This document shows positions 7,722-17,575 of a stretch of DNA of 23,052 nt, piece after piece (the first letter of the stretch is position 1; the number at the start of each line of letters is the position of its first letter). The stretch is from DATHWB01 sp035460965 (lineage in GTDB: Bacteria; Actinomycetota; Acidimicrobiia; Spongiisociales; ZC4RG35). A model generated the notes under the pieces. The model did no database searches. It was given only the letters and a program-made list of their open reading frames with translations, and was not told the DNA's origin. The position numbers and the translations under genes were made by a program. The stretch spans positions 1 to 23,052 of the forward strand of contig DATHWB010000005.1 in NCBI GenBank assembly GCA_035460965.1, read 5' to 3'.

Positions 7722-8012
7722 ATGAAGCTTCAGCCTCTCGGTGATCGAGTGGTCGTCAAGCCGGATGCAGACCAGGACCTTCGCACGGCGTCCGGTCTCG
7801 TGATTCCCGACACCGCCAAGGAAAAGCCCCAGACGGGCTCCGTCGTGGCCGTTGGACCCGGCGCGTTCGACGACGACGGCGATCGTCTTCCCATGGATGT
7901 GAAGGTGGGTGACACCGTCCTCTACTCGAAGTTCGCGGGAACCGAGTTCAAGGTCGATGGCGTCGAGCACCTCGTTCTCAGCCAGCGCGATCTCCTCGCC
8001 ATCGTCAACTGA
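7722..8012 (+). CDS. groES: Co-chaperonin GroES (Cpn10)
   Basis: The 96-residue product forms the heptameric lid of the GroEL chamber. It starts MKLQPLGDRVVVKPDADQ, has the mobile-loop region TASGLVIPDTAKEKPQTG with the GroEL-contacting hydrophobic stretch LVI, the roof segment and VGDTVLYSKFAGTEFKVDG, and ends in LLAIVN. Length and motifs are standard. A strong ribosome binding site GGAGGA (7711-7716) lies 5 nt before the ATG, unlike many genes in this window that lack one. Two CIRCE elements upstream indicate HrcA control. groEL follows 18 nt downstream. Confidence 0.98.
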   Translation: MKLQPLGDRVVVKPDADQDLRTASGLVIPDTAKEKPQTGSVVAVGPGAFDDDGDRLPMDVKVGDTVLYSKFAGTEFKVDGVEHLVLSQRDLLAIVN

Positions 8013-8030
8013 ACTCAGGAGGAGTGATCA

Positions 8031-9665
8031 ATGACAGCCAAGGAAATTCGATTCGACGAGGACGCCCGTAAGCGGCTCCAGGCGGGTGTCGACAAGCTCG
8101 CCGACACCGTCAAGGTGACACTCGGGCCGAAGGGCCGCAACGTCGTACTGGAGAAGAAGTGGGGCGCCCCCACCATCACCAACGACGGCGTGACCATCGC
8201 CAAGGAGATCGAGCTCGAGGACCCATGGGAGAACATGGGCGCCAAGCTCGCCTACGAGGTGGCCAACAAGACCGACAACGTGGCCGGTGACGGCACGACC
8301 ACCGCCACCGTGCTCGCCCAGGCCATGGTGAAGGAAGGCCTCCGCCAGGTGGCGGCCGGCGCCAACCCCATGGAACTCAAGCGCGGGATCGAGTCGGCCG
8401 TCGAGGCCGCCGTCAAGGCGATCGGCGAGATGGCTCGCAACATCGAGACGTCGGGTCAGATCACCCACGTGGCCTCGATCTCCGCCAACAACGACACCAC
8501 CATCGGCAAGACCATCGCCGACGCCTTCGACAAGGTGGGCAAGGACGGGGTCATCACGGTGGAAGAGGGCCAGACCTTCGGGCTCGAACTGGAGTTCACC
8601 GAGGGCATGCAGTTCGACAAGGGCTACATCTCGCCGTACTTCATCACGGACGCCGATCGCCAGGAGGCGGTGCTGGAGGATCCCTACATCCTCATCGCCA
8701 ACCAGAAGATCGGCTCGGTCAACGACCTGCTCCCCGTGCTCGAGAAGGTCATGCAGGCGGGCAAGCCCGTCCTGATCCTGGCCGAGGACGTGGAAGGCGA
8801 GGCCCTCGCCACGCTGGTGGTCAACAAGATCCGCGGCACCTTCGCCTCGGCGGCCGTCAAGGCCCCCGGTTTCGGTGAGCGTCGCAAGGCCATGCTGCAG
8901 GACATCGCCATCCTCACCGGTGGCACCGTCATCTCCGAAGAGGTCGGCCTCAAGCTGGAGAACGTGTCGCTCGACATGCTGGGACGTGCTCGCAAGGTCG
9001 TGATCTCCAAGGACGACACCACCATCGTCGATGGCGACGGCGGCGAGTCCGATGTGGCTGCTCGCATCAAGCAGATCGAGCGTGAGATCGAGAACACGGA
9101 CTCGGACTGGGATCGTGAGAAGCTCCAGGAGCGGCTCGCCAAGCTGTCCGGTGGCGTGGTCGTGATCAAGGTCGGCGCAGCCACCGAGGTGGAGCTGAAG
9201 GAGAAGAAGCATCGCATCGAGGACGCCGTTTCGGCGGCCCGGGCGGCCATTGAGGAAGGCATCGTCCCCGGCGGTGGCGTGACCCTGCTCCGTGCGCAGA
9301 GCGCAGTGGACAAGATCCGTGGCGGCTCGGACGACGAGAAGGCGGGCCGGGCGATCGTACGCCGGTCGATGGAGGAGCCCCTCCGTCAGATCGCCTTCAA
9401 CGCCGGCTTCGAAGGTGGCGTCGTCGTCGAGCAGGTGAGGGCCGCCGAAGGCTCGACCGGCTTCAACGCAGCCACCGGCGTCTACGAGGATCTGATGGAG
9501 GCCGGTGTCATCGATCCTGCCAAGGTGACCCGTTCGACGCTGCAGAATTCCTCGTCGATCGCAGCGCTGCTGCTCACCACCGAGGCGATCGTTGCCGAGG
9601 TCAAGGAAGACGCCCCCGTGGGCGGTGGCGGCGGCCACGATCACGGCGGCGGCATGGACTTCTGA
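8031..9665 (+). CDS. groEL: Chaperonin GroEL (Cpn60)
   Basis: The 544-residue product is the ATP-driven folding chaperonin. It contains VKVTLGPKGRNVVLEK, NDGVTIAKEIELEDPWEN, the ATPase motif AGDGTTTATVLAQAM, KAPGFGERRKAMLQDIAILTGG and the signature AAIEEGIVPGGG. The C-terminal tail GGGGGHDHGGGMDF joins a Gly/Met tail, as in ordinary GroEL, with two His residues. A ribosome binding site AGGAGGAG (8017-8024) precedes the ATG by 6 nt. It is co-transcribed with groES and followed by a strong hairpin. Large open frames on the opposite strand are composition artefacts. Confidence 0.99.
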   Translation: MTAKEIRFDEDARKRLQAGVDKLADTVKVTLGPKGRNVVLEKKWGAPTITNDGVTIAKEIELEDPWENMGAKLAYEVANKTDNVAGDGTTTATVLAQAMVKEGLRQVAAGANPMELKRGIESAVEAAVKAIGEMARNIETSGQITHVASISANNDTTIGKTIADAFDKVGKDGVITVEEGQTFGLELEFTEGMQFDKGYISPYFITDADRQEAVLEDPYILIANQKIGSVNDLLPVLEKVMQAGKPVLILAEDVEGEALATLVVNKIRGTFASAAVKAPGFGERRKAMLQDIAILTGGTVISEEVGLKLENVSLDMLGRARKVVISKDDTTIVDGDGGESDVAARIKQIEREIENTDSDWDREKLQERLAKLSGGVVVIKVGAATEVELKEKKHRIEDAVSAARAAIEEGIVPGGGVTLLRAQSAVDKIRGGSDDEKAGRAIVRRSMEEPLRQIAFNAGFEGGVVVEQVRAAEGSTGFNAATGVYEDLMEAGVIDPAKVTRSTLQNSSSIAALLLTTEAIVAEVKEDAPVGGGGGHDHGGGMDF

Positions 9666-9692
9666 GCCTCCGCTCAGACCCATCCAACCCGA

Positions 9693-9723
9693 GAGAGGGC
9701 CCCGGACATCCGGGGCCCCTCTC
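9693..9723 (+). terminator. Hairpin terminator after groEL
   Basis: A GC-rich inverted repeat, GAGAGGGCCCCGG / CCGGGGCCCCTCTC with one bulged C and a very short loop, starts 28 nt after the groEL stop. There is no T-run after it, which is common for actinobacterial terminators. The position between groEL and a gene with its own promoter supports termination. Confidence 0.75.
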
Positions 9724-9794
9724 GCGTAGCAGCCAAACCCTGGGTTCCCCAGCACCTATGCGGTGGTTTTCGCGCACGAGAACGGGGCCTGGCG

Positions 9795-9800
9795 TAGGCT
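9795..9800 (+). promoter_or_regulatory. Putative -10 box of leaderless MDMPI-family gene
   Basis: TAGGCT is followed by 6 nt and then the GTG start at 9807, the same geometry as at acpS and nnr. No Shine-Dalgarno sequence is present. The -35 region is unclear. Confidence 0.4.
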
Positions 9801-9806
9801 GCCGAC

Positions 9807-10565
9807 GTGATCGACTTCCTCGAGGTGATCCGGGCGGAGTCTGCCCGATTCGCGGAATGCATCCGGGCCGGCGACATGGAGGCCAGTGTTCCCTCGTGTC
9901 CTGATTGGAAGATGGCCGATCTTGCCTGGCATCTGGTGGAGGTGCAGCGCTTCTGGGGATCCATCGCCGACCGACTCGTCCTCGATCCCGGTCAGGTGAC
10001 GAAGATCGAGCGGCCCGCCAACGAGCACCTCCCGGGCCTGCTCGTGGAGCAGTCCGCCGCACTCGTCGAGGCGCTGTCCCGCCACCCGGCCCAGGCTCGC
10101 TGTTGGTCTTGGTACGACGAGGGATGGTCGATCGGCTGGGTGCGACGCCGGCAGGCTCACGAGGCACTCATTCATCGGGTGGATGCCGAGCTCGTGATCG
10201 GTCACCTGACCGAGGTCGACGACGAGCTGGCGGCAGACGGTATCGACGAGTTGCTGTACACGATGGTCGACGGAGTGCCCGAGTGGGCCGACTTCATCCC
10301 CGACGAGACCCACGCCACCCTGTCGGTCGACGGCGGAGCGTCCTACGGGCTGCGGTTCGGACGGATCGTGGGGACGAGCCCCGAGTCCGGCAAGGAGTAC
10401 GACTTCGACACCTTCCTCGTGTCCGACCCGGCGGGCCCCATCATCGGCGGGTCACCGAGCGCCCTCGACCTGTGGCTGTGGGGGCGGGGCCACGAGGGCG
10501 TGCGATGCGACGACCCGTCGCTCCTCGCCAGGATCAGGGCGATCGTCACCGACGCCACGCAGTGA
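9807..10565 (+). CDS. Maleylpyruvate isomerase / mycothiol-dependent DinB-fold family protein
   Basis: The 252-residue product belongs to the actinobacterial family with an N-terminal MDMPI metal-binding four-helix domain (DinB-like) and a C-terminal MDMPI_C-like domain. Evidence is the N-terminal helix with repeated acidic residues, the VPSCPDWKMADLAWHLVEV motif (P-x-W-x-x-x-x-L-x-x-H, His42 a likely metal ligand), and the later RRQAHEALIHRVDAEL motif with two further candidate His ligands. Such proteins usually bind a divalent metal and may use mycothiol, but most are uncharacterised and the substrate here is unknown. The GTG start is supported by a -10 box 6 nt upstream and by the family N-terminus. 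It stands alone after the groEL terminator. Confidence 0.8.
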   Translation: MIDFLEVIRAESARFAECIRAGDMEASVPSCPDWKMADLAWHLVEVQRFWGSIADRLVLDPGQVTKIERPANEHLPGLLVEQSAALVEALSRHPAQARCWSWYDEGWSIGWVRRRQAHEALIHRVDAELVIGHLTEVDDELAADGIDELLYTMVDGVPEWADFIPDETHATLSVDGGASYGLRFGRIVGTSPESGKEYDFDTFLVSDPAGPIIGGSPSALDLWLWGRGHEGVRCDDPSLLARIRAIVTDATQ

Positions 10566-10634
10566 GCCTCGCAGCCGGCGCGGATCGCCTAGGGTCGGGT
10601 GTGAGGCCTGCGTCAAGCGAAGCGTGGGGCGACG

Positions 10635-11947
10635 ATGGTCGACACGACGAGCGACGGGCCACTCGAGGAACTGCTCGACTTCCCGCTGGTCGAGGCCATC
10701 AACGGACGGCGCGCCCGCAGGTTCGGAACTGGCATGGAGATCCCGTCGGGTCCGCTGTCGTACCGATCGGCGGAAGACCCGGTCCCGCTCACGGACCTCG
10801 AACAGGCGATCCTCGTGGCGGCCGGCACGGGGGTCTCCGGCTGGAACTTCGGTGTCCCGTTCGGCCGGATCGACCCGATGCCCACGCCCACTACACGCAG
10901 CGATTCACCGGGCGCACCGCTCCCACCGCCGCCGGTCTCGGCACCCCCGTGCTGTTCTTCACCGACGACGAAGGATGCCACGTCACCAACACGAGAGACG
11001 CCCCGCCGTCCTCCATGCGCGAGTTGCGCCAAGGTGCCACCGACATTCGTCGGGTTATCGACGTATGCCGTGACCACACCACGCGTCTCACGGACACAAG
11101 GCTCGACCTACCGGCCCGACCGCCCCACATGCTCCCTCCGAATCTGTGGATGGCGAATGCGGCCGGGTCGACCCTGTTCATGCCTGTCGGCGATGCCAGT
11201 GAGCAGCTGCTCGGAATCCTCACGATCGCGCTCTCCAATCGGACCATGGTGATCGACGACAGGGCGGGGCGGCCTGCCGGCGAGCTGGACCAGTTCGTTC
11301 GCAGCGGCCTGCTCGACGCCGACAGCCGAGCTCCCTTGTCGGTCCTCCAGCAGATGGCGTACGAGGGGAACTGCTCCGAGCTGGACTTCATGGCGCACAA
11401 CATCGTGCTCACGATGCAGGGGATGGGGCTCGGCGGACTCTTCTTCAACGGGCTGAACCGGTGGAGCGTGCTCGGGGCGTTCGCCGGCGATGGCATCCGC
11501 GGTCTCGGGTTCCGGTTCGAACGGGACGATCGGTGGACCATGCCCAACCCGGTGGGACTGGACGGTGTGTACGAGCCGCTCGTGCCTCCTTACCAGCCCG
11601 ACATGCATGCCGCTGCCCGGGTCTTCGCCGATAGGAAGTTCGGACCGGGCGGCGCGTACGACCCCGCCACCCCGGGGCCGTGGCGAGACTCGGAGCTGGT
11701 GAAGCGAGGCGTCGAGCCTTACACGGAAGAGTTCGTCGAGTGCCTGGGCGAGGTGGCGCAGTACGTCTACGACACGTATGGACGCTTCCCGGCAGACTTC
11801 ACCACCGTCGTCCTCACCGGGTTCGTCCAGGCGGTCCACATCGACACCGACTATTACGACCGCTTCTACCGGGACGGTTCGTACCTGCCGACGCACGCCC
11901 GGCATTGGGAGCGGTGGCATGAAGGCATCGAGGTCGCACGTCCGTGA
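10635..11947 (+). pseudogene. Nitroreductase-like protein gene disrupted by a one-base frameshift
   Basis: Two overlapping reading frames make one protein. The first, from ATG 10635, gives about 80 plausible residues including EAINGRRARRFGTGMEI and AAGTGVSGWNFGVPFGR. After GAC at 10872-10874 the sensible sequence jumps to the frame beginning GAT at 10877 and runs 356 residues to the TGA at 11945-11947 (HYTQRFTGRTAPTAAGLG, TPVLFFTDDEG, GNCSELDFMAHNIVLTMQG). Restoring one base in the CCC run at 10874-10876 joins them as I-D-P-D-A-H-A-H-Y, a 437-residue protein. The N-terminal RRARRF / GxGxSGWN pattern recalls flavin nitroreductases, but the family is not certain. It could be a true mutation or a homopolymer sequencing error; no slippery heptamer suggests programmed frameshifting. 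A TAGGGT at 10590-10595 may be its -10. Confidence 0.65.
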
Positions 11948-11978
11948 CGACCGATCGTTCGCGGCAACGGCGGGACGG

Positions 11979-12800
11979 TCAGGACAGGGCCTTCTCGTAC
12001 CAGGCGGTCGTCGGGGCGATCTGATTGAAGGTGAACACGTGCAGTCCCACAACCTTGGCGTGCTCCTCCTCGGCGAGCGGAGCGAGACGGTTCACCAGCT
12101 TGGAGGGATCGAACGGTCCGGGCCGCAGTAGCTTGAGGACCGCCGCCCGGTTCTTGCGCAGGTAACGAAGAGACTGGCCCACCCCGATCCGCGCTCCGAT
12201 GCTCACGAGACGGGCAGGGTCCGTCACGCCCGGGATCCCCACCAACAGCGGCAACGAGACCCCAGCCGTCCGCTCGCCCAGCAGCCACTTCTCGATCACT
12301 CCGGCGTCGAAACACATCTGAGTGGCCATGTAGTGGGCATGGGGCTGTTTCTCCAGGAGGGACCGCCGGAGGACACCGTCGGGGATCGAAGGGTGGCCCT
12401 CCGGGTATGCGGCGACCCCGAGCTCGGTGAACGGGTGGTCCAGATCCTCCAGGGCACGCAACAGGGCGAACCCGTCCGGATACGTCGTCCCTTCCTGCGC
12501 GTCTCCGCCGATGATGAAGGCTCGGGTGGCCCCGGCGTCGCGCAGCCGGGCCACGATCTCCCGCAGCTCCTGCTCCGATCCGAGCATGCGGGCGGAGATG
12601 TGCGGAACGATGCGGAATCCGTCGGCCGCCAGCGACTCGCACAGTTCCACCGTGGCCATCATCCCTTTGTCCGGGGATGCGGTCACCGACACCGTGGCCC
12701 CGGCAGGGAGGTCCCTGGCCTTCTCGGCCGTGCTCTTCATCGGGATGACCTCGAAGGTCGCGTTCTCGAGCAGCCGCCTTCGCCCGTTCGTGTTCGCCAT
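11979..12800 (-). CDS. Methylenetetrahydrofolate reductase family protein (MetF-like)
   Basis: The 273-residue product is a MetF-type TIM barrel expected to interconvert 5,10-methylene-THF and 5-methyl-THF. FEVIPMK near the N-terminus aligns with the family FEFFPPK, keeping the catalytic Glu (Glu17). FIIGGDAQEG aligns with the region of the folate-binding Asp, and the C-terminal GLHVFTFNQ (about 252-260) with GLHFYTLNR. It is shorter and more divergent than E. coli MetF (about 296), notably in the strand after the catalytic Glu, so substrate or flavin use may differ. The ATG at 12800 overlaps the preceding TGA by one base. It is the last gene of the formate dehydrogenase cluster, which fits a role in folate one-carbon flow. 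Confidence 0.82.
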   Translation of the reverse strand: MANTNGRRRLLENATFEVIPMKSTAEKARDLPAGATVSVTASPDKGMMATVELCESLAADGFRIVPHISARMLGSEQELREIVARLRDAGATRAFIIGGDAQEGTTYPDGFALLRALEDLDHPFTELGVAAYPEGHPSIPDGVLRRSLLEKQPHAHYMATQMCFDAGVIEKWLLGERTAGVSLPLLVGIPGVTDPARLVSIGARIGVGQSLRYLRKNRAAVLKLLRPGPFDPSKLVNRLAPLAEEEHAKVVGLHVFTFNQIAPTTAWYEKALS

Positions 12801-13752
12801 CAGTGTCCTCCGCCCTCGGCCCGCGCCCGGGCGAGCACCTCGTCGATCGGTGTGGTCGCCAGGTCGCCCAACTCCTGGACGTACTCGTATCCGAACCGGC
12901 CTTTCACGCACAGGTGGCCGGACGTGACGGAGTGGTCGAGTGGTGAGGTGACCTTGACGATCCGGTTGTCCTGGGTGTGGAGCTCGAGGTTGCAGCCGAC
13001 CCCGCAGTAGGAGCAGATGGTGGTCGTGACCGACTGCCGGGCGGGTTCCCACATCCCGGCGTCGCGCAACTCGTGTTCGGATCGGAACATCAGGGCGCCG
13101 GTCGGGCACACGCCGATGCAGTTGCCGCAGAACACGCAGGCGGAATCGGTGAGTCCAACGTCGAACTCCGTCGAGATCCGGGCGTCGAATCCTCGCCCGG
13201 CGACGCCGATGGCGAAGGTGTTCTGCGCCTCTTCGCCGCAGGCCTGCACGCACTTGTAGCAGAGGATGCAGCGCGAGTAGTCGCGGACGTAGAGCGGGTT
13301 GTCGATCTTGATCGGCTGCAGCACCGTCTCCGCCACGGTCCCGTCCGGCGCTCGGTGGTGCCCGGCGTGGCGGTCGTCCCGATCGGTGACCGGCTGGGCG
13401 GGCGTGCCGAACCGCGTGGGATCGCACCCGTACCGATCCATCCAGCGATGGATGTCGTCATCGACCAGGGACATGTCGACCGAGCTGGCAAGCAACTCGA
13501 AGACGACCTTGCGTGAGAGGTCGACCCGTTCCCCGCGAGTGCGTATGACCATTCCTTCCTCGACGACTCGAGAGCACGACGGTACGAGGGTCCGGCTGCC
13601 TTCCACTTCGACGACGCAGACGCGGCAGACGTTCACGGGCGTCAGGGTCTGCAGGTAACACAGTGTCGGCTGGTCCTCGCCGATCGACTGGCACGCCTCG
13701 AGGATCGTTGCGCCCTCCGGCACGTTCACGGCAGCGCCGTCGATGGTCACCT

Positions 13753-13756
<4 letters not shown>
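12800..13756 (-). CDS. Formate dehydrogenase iron-sulfur subunit carrying the detached Fe4S4 domain of the catalytic chain
   Basis: The 318-residue product is an electron-transfer subunit. Domains in order: a [2Fe-2S] ferredoxin domain with Cys33, 44, 47 and 61; a region normally carrying the NuoG-type His/Cys cluster ligands, which are missing here; a two-cluster ferredoxin domain with C163/166/169/173 and C207/210/213/217; and a C-terminal molybdopterin-oxidoreductase Fe4S4 domain with CSYCGVGC (Cys248, 251, 255), Cys283 and the conserved Lys285 in LCVKGRFGYEY. This is the N-terminal half of an ordinary NAD-linked FdhA, ending just before the MoCo domain, which is encoded separately at 15491-17383. 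ATG 13756 overlaps the upstream stop (ATGA); the stop overlaps the metF-like start by one base. Confidence 0.9.
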
Positions 13757-15483
<1,727 letters not shown>

Positions 15484-15490
15484 GAACGGA

Positions 15491-17383
15491 TCACACCCTC
15501 GCCAGCTTCTCGATTCGAACGGCCGTCGCCTTGAACTCGGATGTCCCCGACTTCGGATCCCACGCCTCGATGGTCAACTCGTTCACGTCGACCTCGTCGG
15601 GGTAGTGGACGGCCATGAACGTGAGCCCCGGGCGCAACCCCGGGTCGAGCCGGACCGGCGCTTCGATGGCGCCGCGTCGGGACGCTACTCGAACGACCTC
15701 GCCCTCTCCGAGGCCGAGACGGTCGGCATCCTCGGGGGCGACGTCGATCGTCGCACCGGTTCGGATGGGAGAGTCGAAGCCGCCCGATTGCACCCCGGTG
15801 TTGTAGCCGTCGAGATGCCGGCCGGTCGTCATTCGCAAGGGATAGTCGTTTGTCAGCCGATCCACCGGCGGGACGTGTTCCACCGGGATGAACGGGGCAG
15901 GAACTCCCACCTCGTCCGACCACAGTCGGGCGTGGAGGAACAGTGAGCCGGGATGCTCCTCGTCGGGACACGGCCACTGCAGTCCACCCAGCTCTTCCAG
16001 GCGGCGGTAGCTCATCCCGGCATGCGGGGGTGACAGGGAGCGGAGCTCATCCCAGACCTCTTCGGCGGTCGGGTGACCCCATCCGCGGCCCATGGCCTCG
16101 GCGAACATCGAAATGACGGTGATGTCGGTCCTCGCCTCACCCGGTGGTGTGAGCGCGGCACGGACCCGTTGGACCCGGCGCTCCGAAGATGTGACGGTTC
16201 CTTCCGATTCGCACCAGTCGGCAGCCGCCGGAAACACGACGTCGGCCATCGCCGCCGTCTTGGTGAGGAAGATGTCCTGGACGACGAGGAACTCGAGCTT
16301 TCGGAGCATGCTGAGGGTGTGTTCGGTGTTCGCCTCCGACTGCGCCGGGTTTTCCCCGATCACGTAGAGCCCCTTGAGCTTGTCGGCGTCCATGGCTTCG
16401 AACATCTGGGTCAGGTGCCAGCCGCGTTTGGACGGGATCTCACAACCGTACGTCGCTTCGAACTTGCCTCGCAGGACGTCGTCTTCGACATCCTGGAATC
16501 CGGGGAGCTTGTTCGGCAGGGCGCCCATGTCCCCACCGCCCTGGACGTTGTTCTGGCCGCGTATCGGAACGAGTCCCGATCCGTAGCGTCCGACGTGACC
16601 GGTGAGGAGCGCCAGACTGATCAGGGCGAGGACGTTGTCCGTGGCGTTGTGGTGCTCGGTGATGCCGAGCGTCCAGCAGATCTGGGCGGTCGGGGCGGTG
16701 GCGTAGGCGATGGCCATCTCGCGTATGAGGTCCCCTGGAATGCCGGTGATCTCGGTCGCCCTCGGCAGGTCGTAGGCGGACACCGTGGCGGCGTAGGAGT
16801 CGAAGTCGATGGTGGCGTGTTCGATGAACCCCTTGTGGTGGAGGTCCTCGTCGATGATCACCTTCGCCATGGCGTTGGCGAGGGCGATGTCGGATCCGAC
16901 GTCGATGCCGACCCACACGTCCGCCCACTGAGCGGACTCGGAGCGCCGCGGGTCGATGGCGTACAGGCGCGCCCCATTACGCACCCCCTTCAGGAGGTGA
17001 TGGAAGAAGATCGGATGGGCGTTGCGGGCGTTGGAGCCCCAGAGGAGGATCAGATCCGTTGTCTCGATCTCCTCATACGAGCTGGTCCCGCCTCCTGCCC
17101 CGAGCGTGGCCACCAGACCGGTGACGCTGGGAGCGTGTCAAGTGCGGTTGCACGAGTCGATGTTGTTCGTTCCCAACACCGTGCGGGCGAACTTCTGGGC
17201 GAGGTAGTTCATCTCGTTGGTCGCCTTCGAGCAGGAGAACATCCCGCTCGCGTTGGCGCCATGTCGATCGCGTACCGCAGCCATGCCGGCCGCGGCTCGC
17301 GCCATCGCCTCATCCCATGTGGCGGGCCGAAGCTCGCCGTCCACCCGGACGAGTGGGGTGGTCAGCCGTGGTCGCCGTGCCAT
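15491..17383 (-). CDS. Selenocysteine-containing formate dehydrogenase catalytic (molybdopterin) subunit, read through UGA
   Basis: The 630-residue product, counting selenocysteine, oxidises formate or reduces CO2 at a Mo/W-bis-MGD site. The frame from ATG 17383 runs to NNIDSCNRT, meets TGA at 17138-17140, and continues in the same frame with HAPSVTGL and VATLGAGG. Formate dehydrogenases have T/V-U/C-H-x-PSVAGL here, so residue 82 is the metal-ligand selenocysteine, followed by His83. The catalytic Arg lies in VPIRGQNNVQGGGDMGALP (Arg275). The C-terminal molybdopterin dinucleotide-binding domain starts near YPLRMTTGRHLDGYNTG. The usual N-terminal Fe4S4 domain is absent; the chain starts at MARRPRLTTPLVR, immediately after where that domain would end. 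The start is set by a strong ribosome binding site. Annotating two genes split by a stop would be wrong. Confidence 0.92.
17103..17137 (-). promoter_or_regulatory. Bacterial SECIS-like hairpin directing selenocysteine insertion
   Basis: Directly after the UGA, the mRNA segments AGCGU (+10 to +14) and ACGCU (+31 to +35) pair, and CACC/GGUG pair inside them, closing a GGUCU loop at +19 to +23 with a 3-nt bulge on the 3' side. An alternative upper stem is GUCACC/GGUGGC. The loop sequence and its 18-nt distance from UGA match the E. coli fdhF SECIS recognised by SelB, as I recall that sequence. The hairpin is within coding sequence, as bacterial SECIS elements are. Confidence 0.82.
17138..17140 (-). 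other. In-frame UGA selenocysteine codon (Sec82)
   Basis: The plus-strand TCA is TGA in the mRNA. It lies between NNIDSCNRT and HAPSVTGL of one continuous frame, exactly at the Sec/Cys ligand of formate dehydrogenases, and is followed at the right distance by a SECIS-like hairpin. Confidence 0.9.
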
Positions 17384-17390
17384 CTGCATC

Positions 17391-17398
17391 ACCTCCTT
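17391..17398 (-). promoter_or_regulatory. Strong Shine-Dalgarno of the formate dehydrogenase catalytic subunit
   Basis: On the minus strand AAGGAGGT lies 7 nt before ATG 17383. Another in-frame ATG at 17389 is only 1 nt from the end of this site, too close for efficient use, so 17383 is the better start. Confidence 0.75.
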
Positions 17399-17447
17399 CC
17401 GACGGGAAAGCCGCTCCACCCATCTTGCCACCAACACCCACCCCAGC

Positions 17448-17575
17448 GACCGCGTTCTTAGCGAACAGGCGCGTCAAGAACGACGCGTTTAGAGGTACAG
17501 AACGAGGTCGGCCCTCACCGTTTTGCGCGTCTCGGCGCGTCACTTCTGACGCGCTGGTTCGCTAAGAACGCGGTC
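17448..17575. repeat. 128-bp imperfect inverted repeat between fhs and the formate dehydrogenase catalytic gene
   Basis: Arms 17448-17487 and 17536-17575 match as reverse complements at 34 of 40 positions; the outer 19 bases, starting GACCGCGTTCTTAGCG, are identical. Each arm also contains its own small hairpin (CGCGTC-N6-GACGCG on the left; GCGCGTCA-N4-TGACGCGC on the right). The spacer is 48 nt. The right arm includes the first two plus-strand bases of the fhs stop codon. No flanking target duplication is visible. It could be a palindromic repeat family member, a small non-autonomous element remnant, or an mRNA hairpin that dampens or stabilises transcription into the downstream gene. Confidence 0.8.

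Noticed and set aside
8028..9755. A 575-codon open frame on the minus strand opposite groEL
   Set aside because: It lies antisense to a highly conserved gene and its Asp/Gly/Leu/His-rich translation resembles no family; it is a high-GC shadow frame.
9905..10876. An upstream extension of the nitroreductase-like frame giving a 680-residue protein
   Set aside because: Before 10877 this frame is Arg/Gly/Pro-rich and overlaps the MDMPI-family gene and the true N-terminal frame; only the part after 10877 is coding.
10872..10880. Programmed ribosomal frameshift in the nitroreductase-like gene
   Set aside because: No X-XXY-YYZ slippery heptamer, stimulatory Shine-Dalgarno or obvious downstream pseudoknot is seen; a one-base loss in the C-run is simpler.
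17138..17437. A separate short gene of about 99 codons ending at the TGA at 17138
   Set aside because: Its last residues and the codons after the TGA form one uninterrupted formate dehydrogenase active-site motif in the same frame, so the TGA is read as selenocysteine, not stop.
17448..17575. The inverted repeat as an intact insertion sequence or CRISPR unit
   Set aside because: There is no transposase frame, no flanking target duplication, and only two opposed arms rather than regularly spaced direct repeats.
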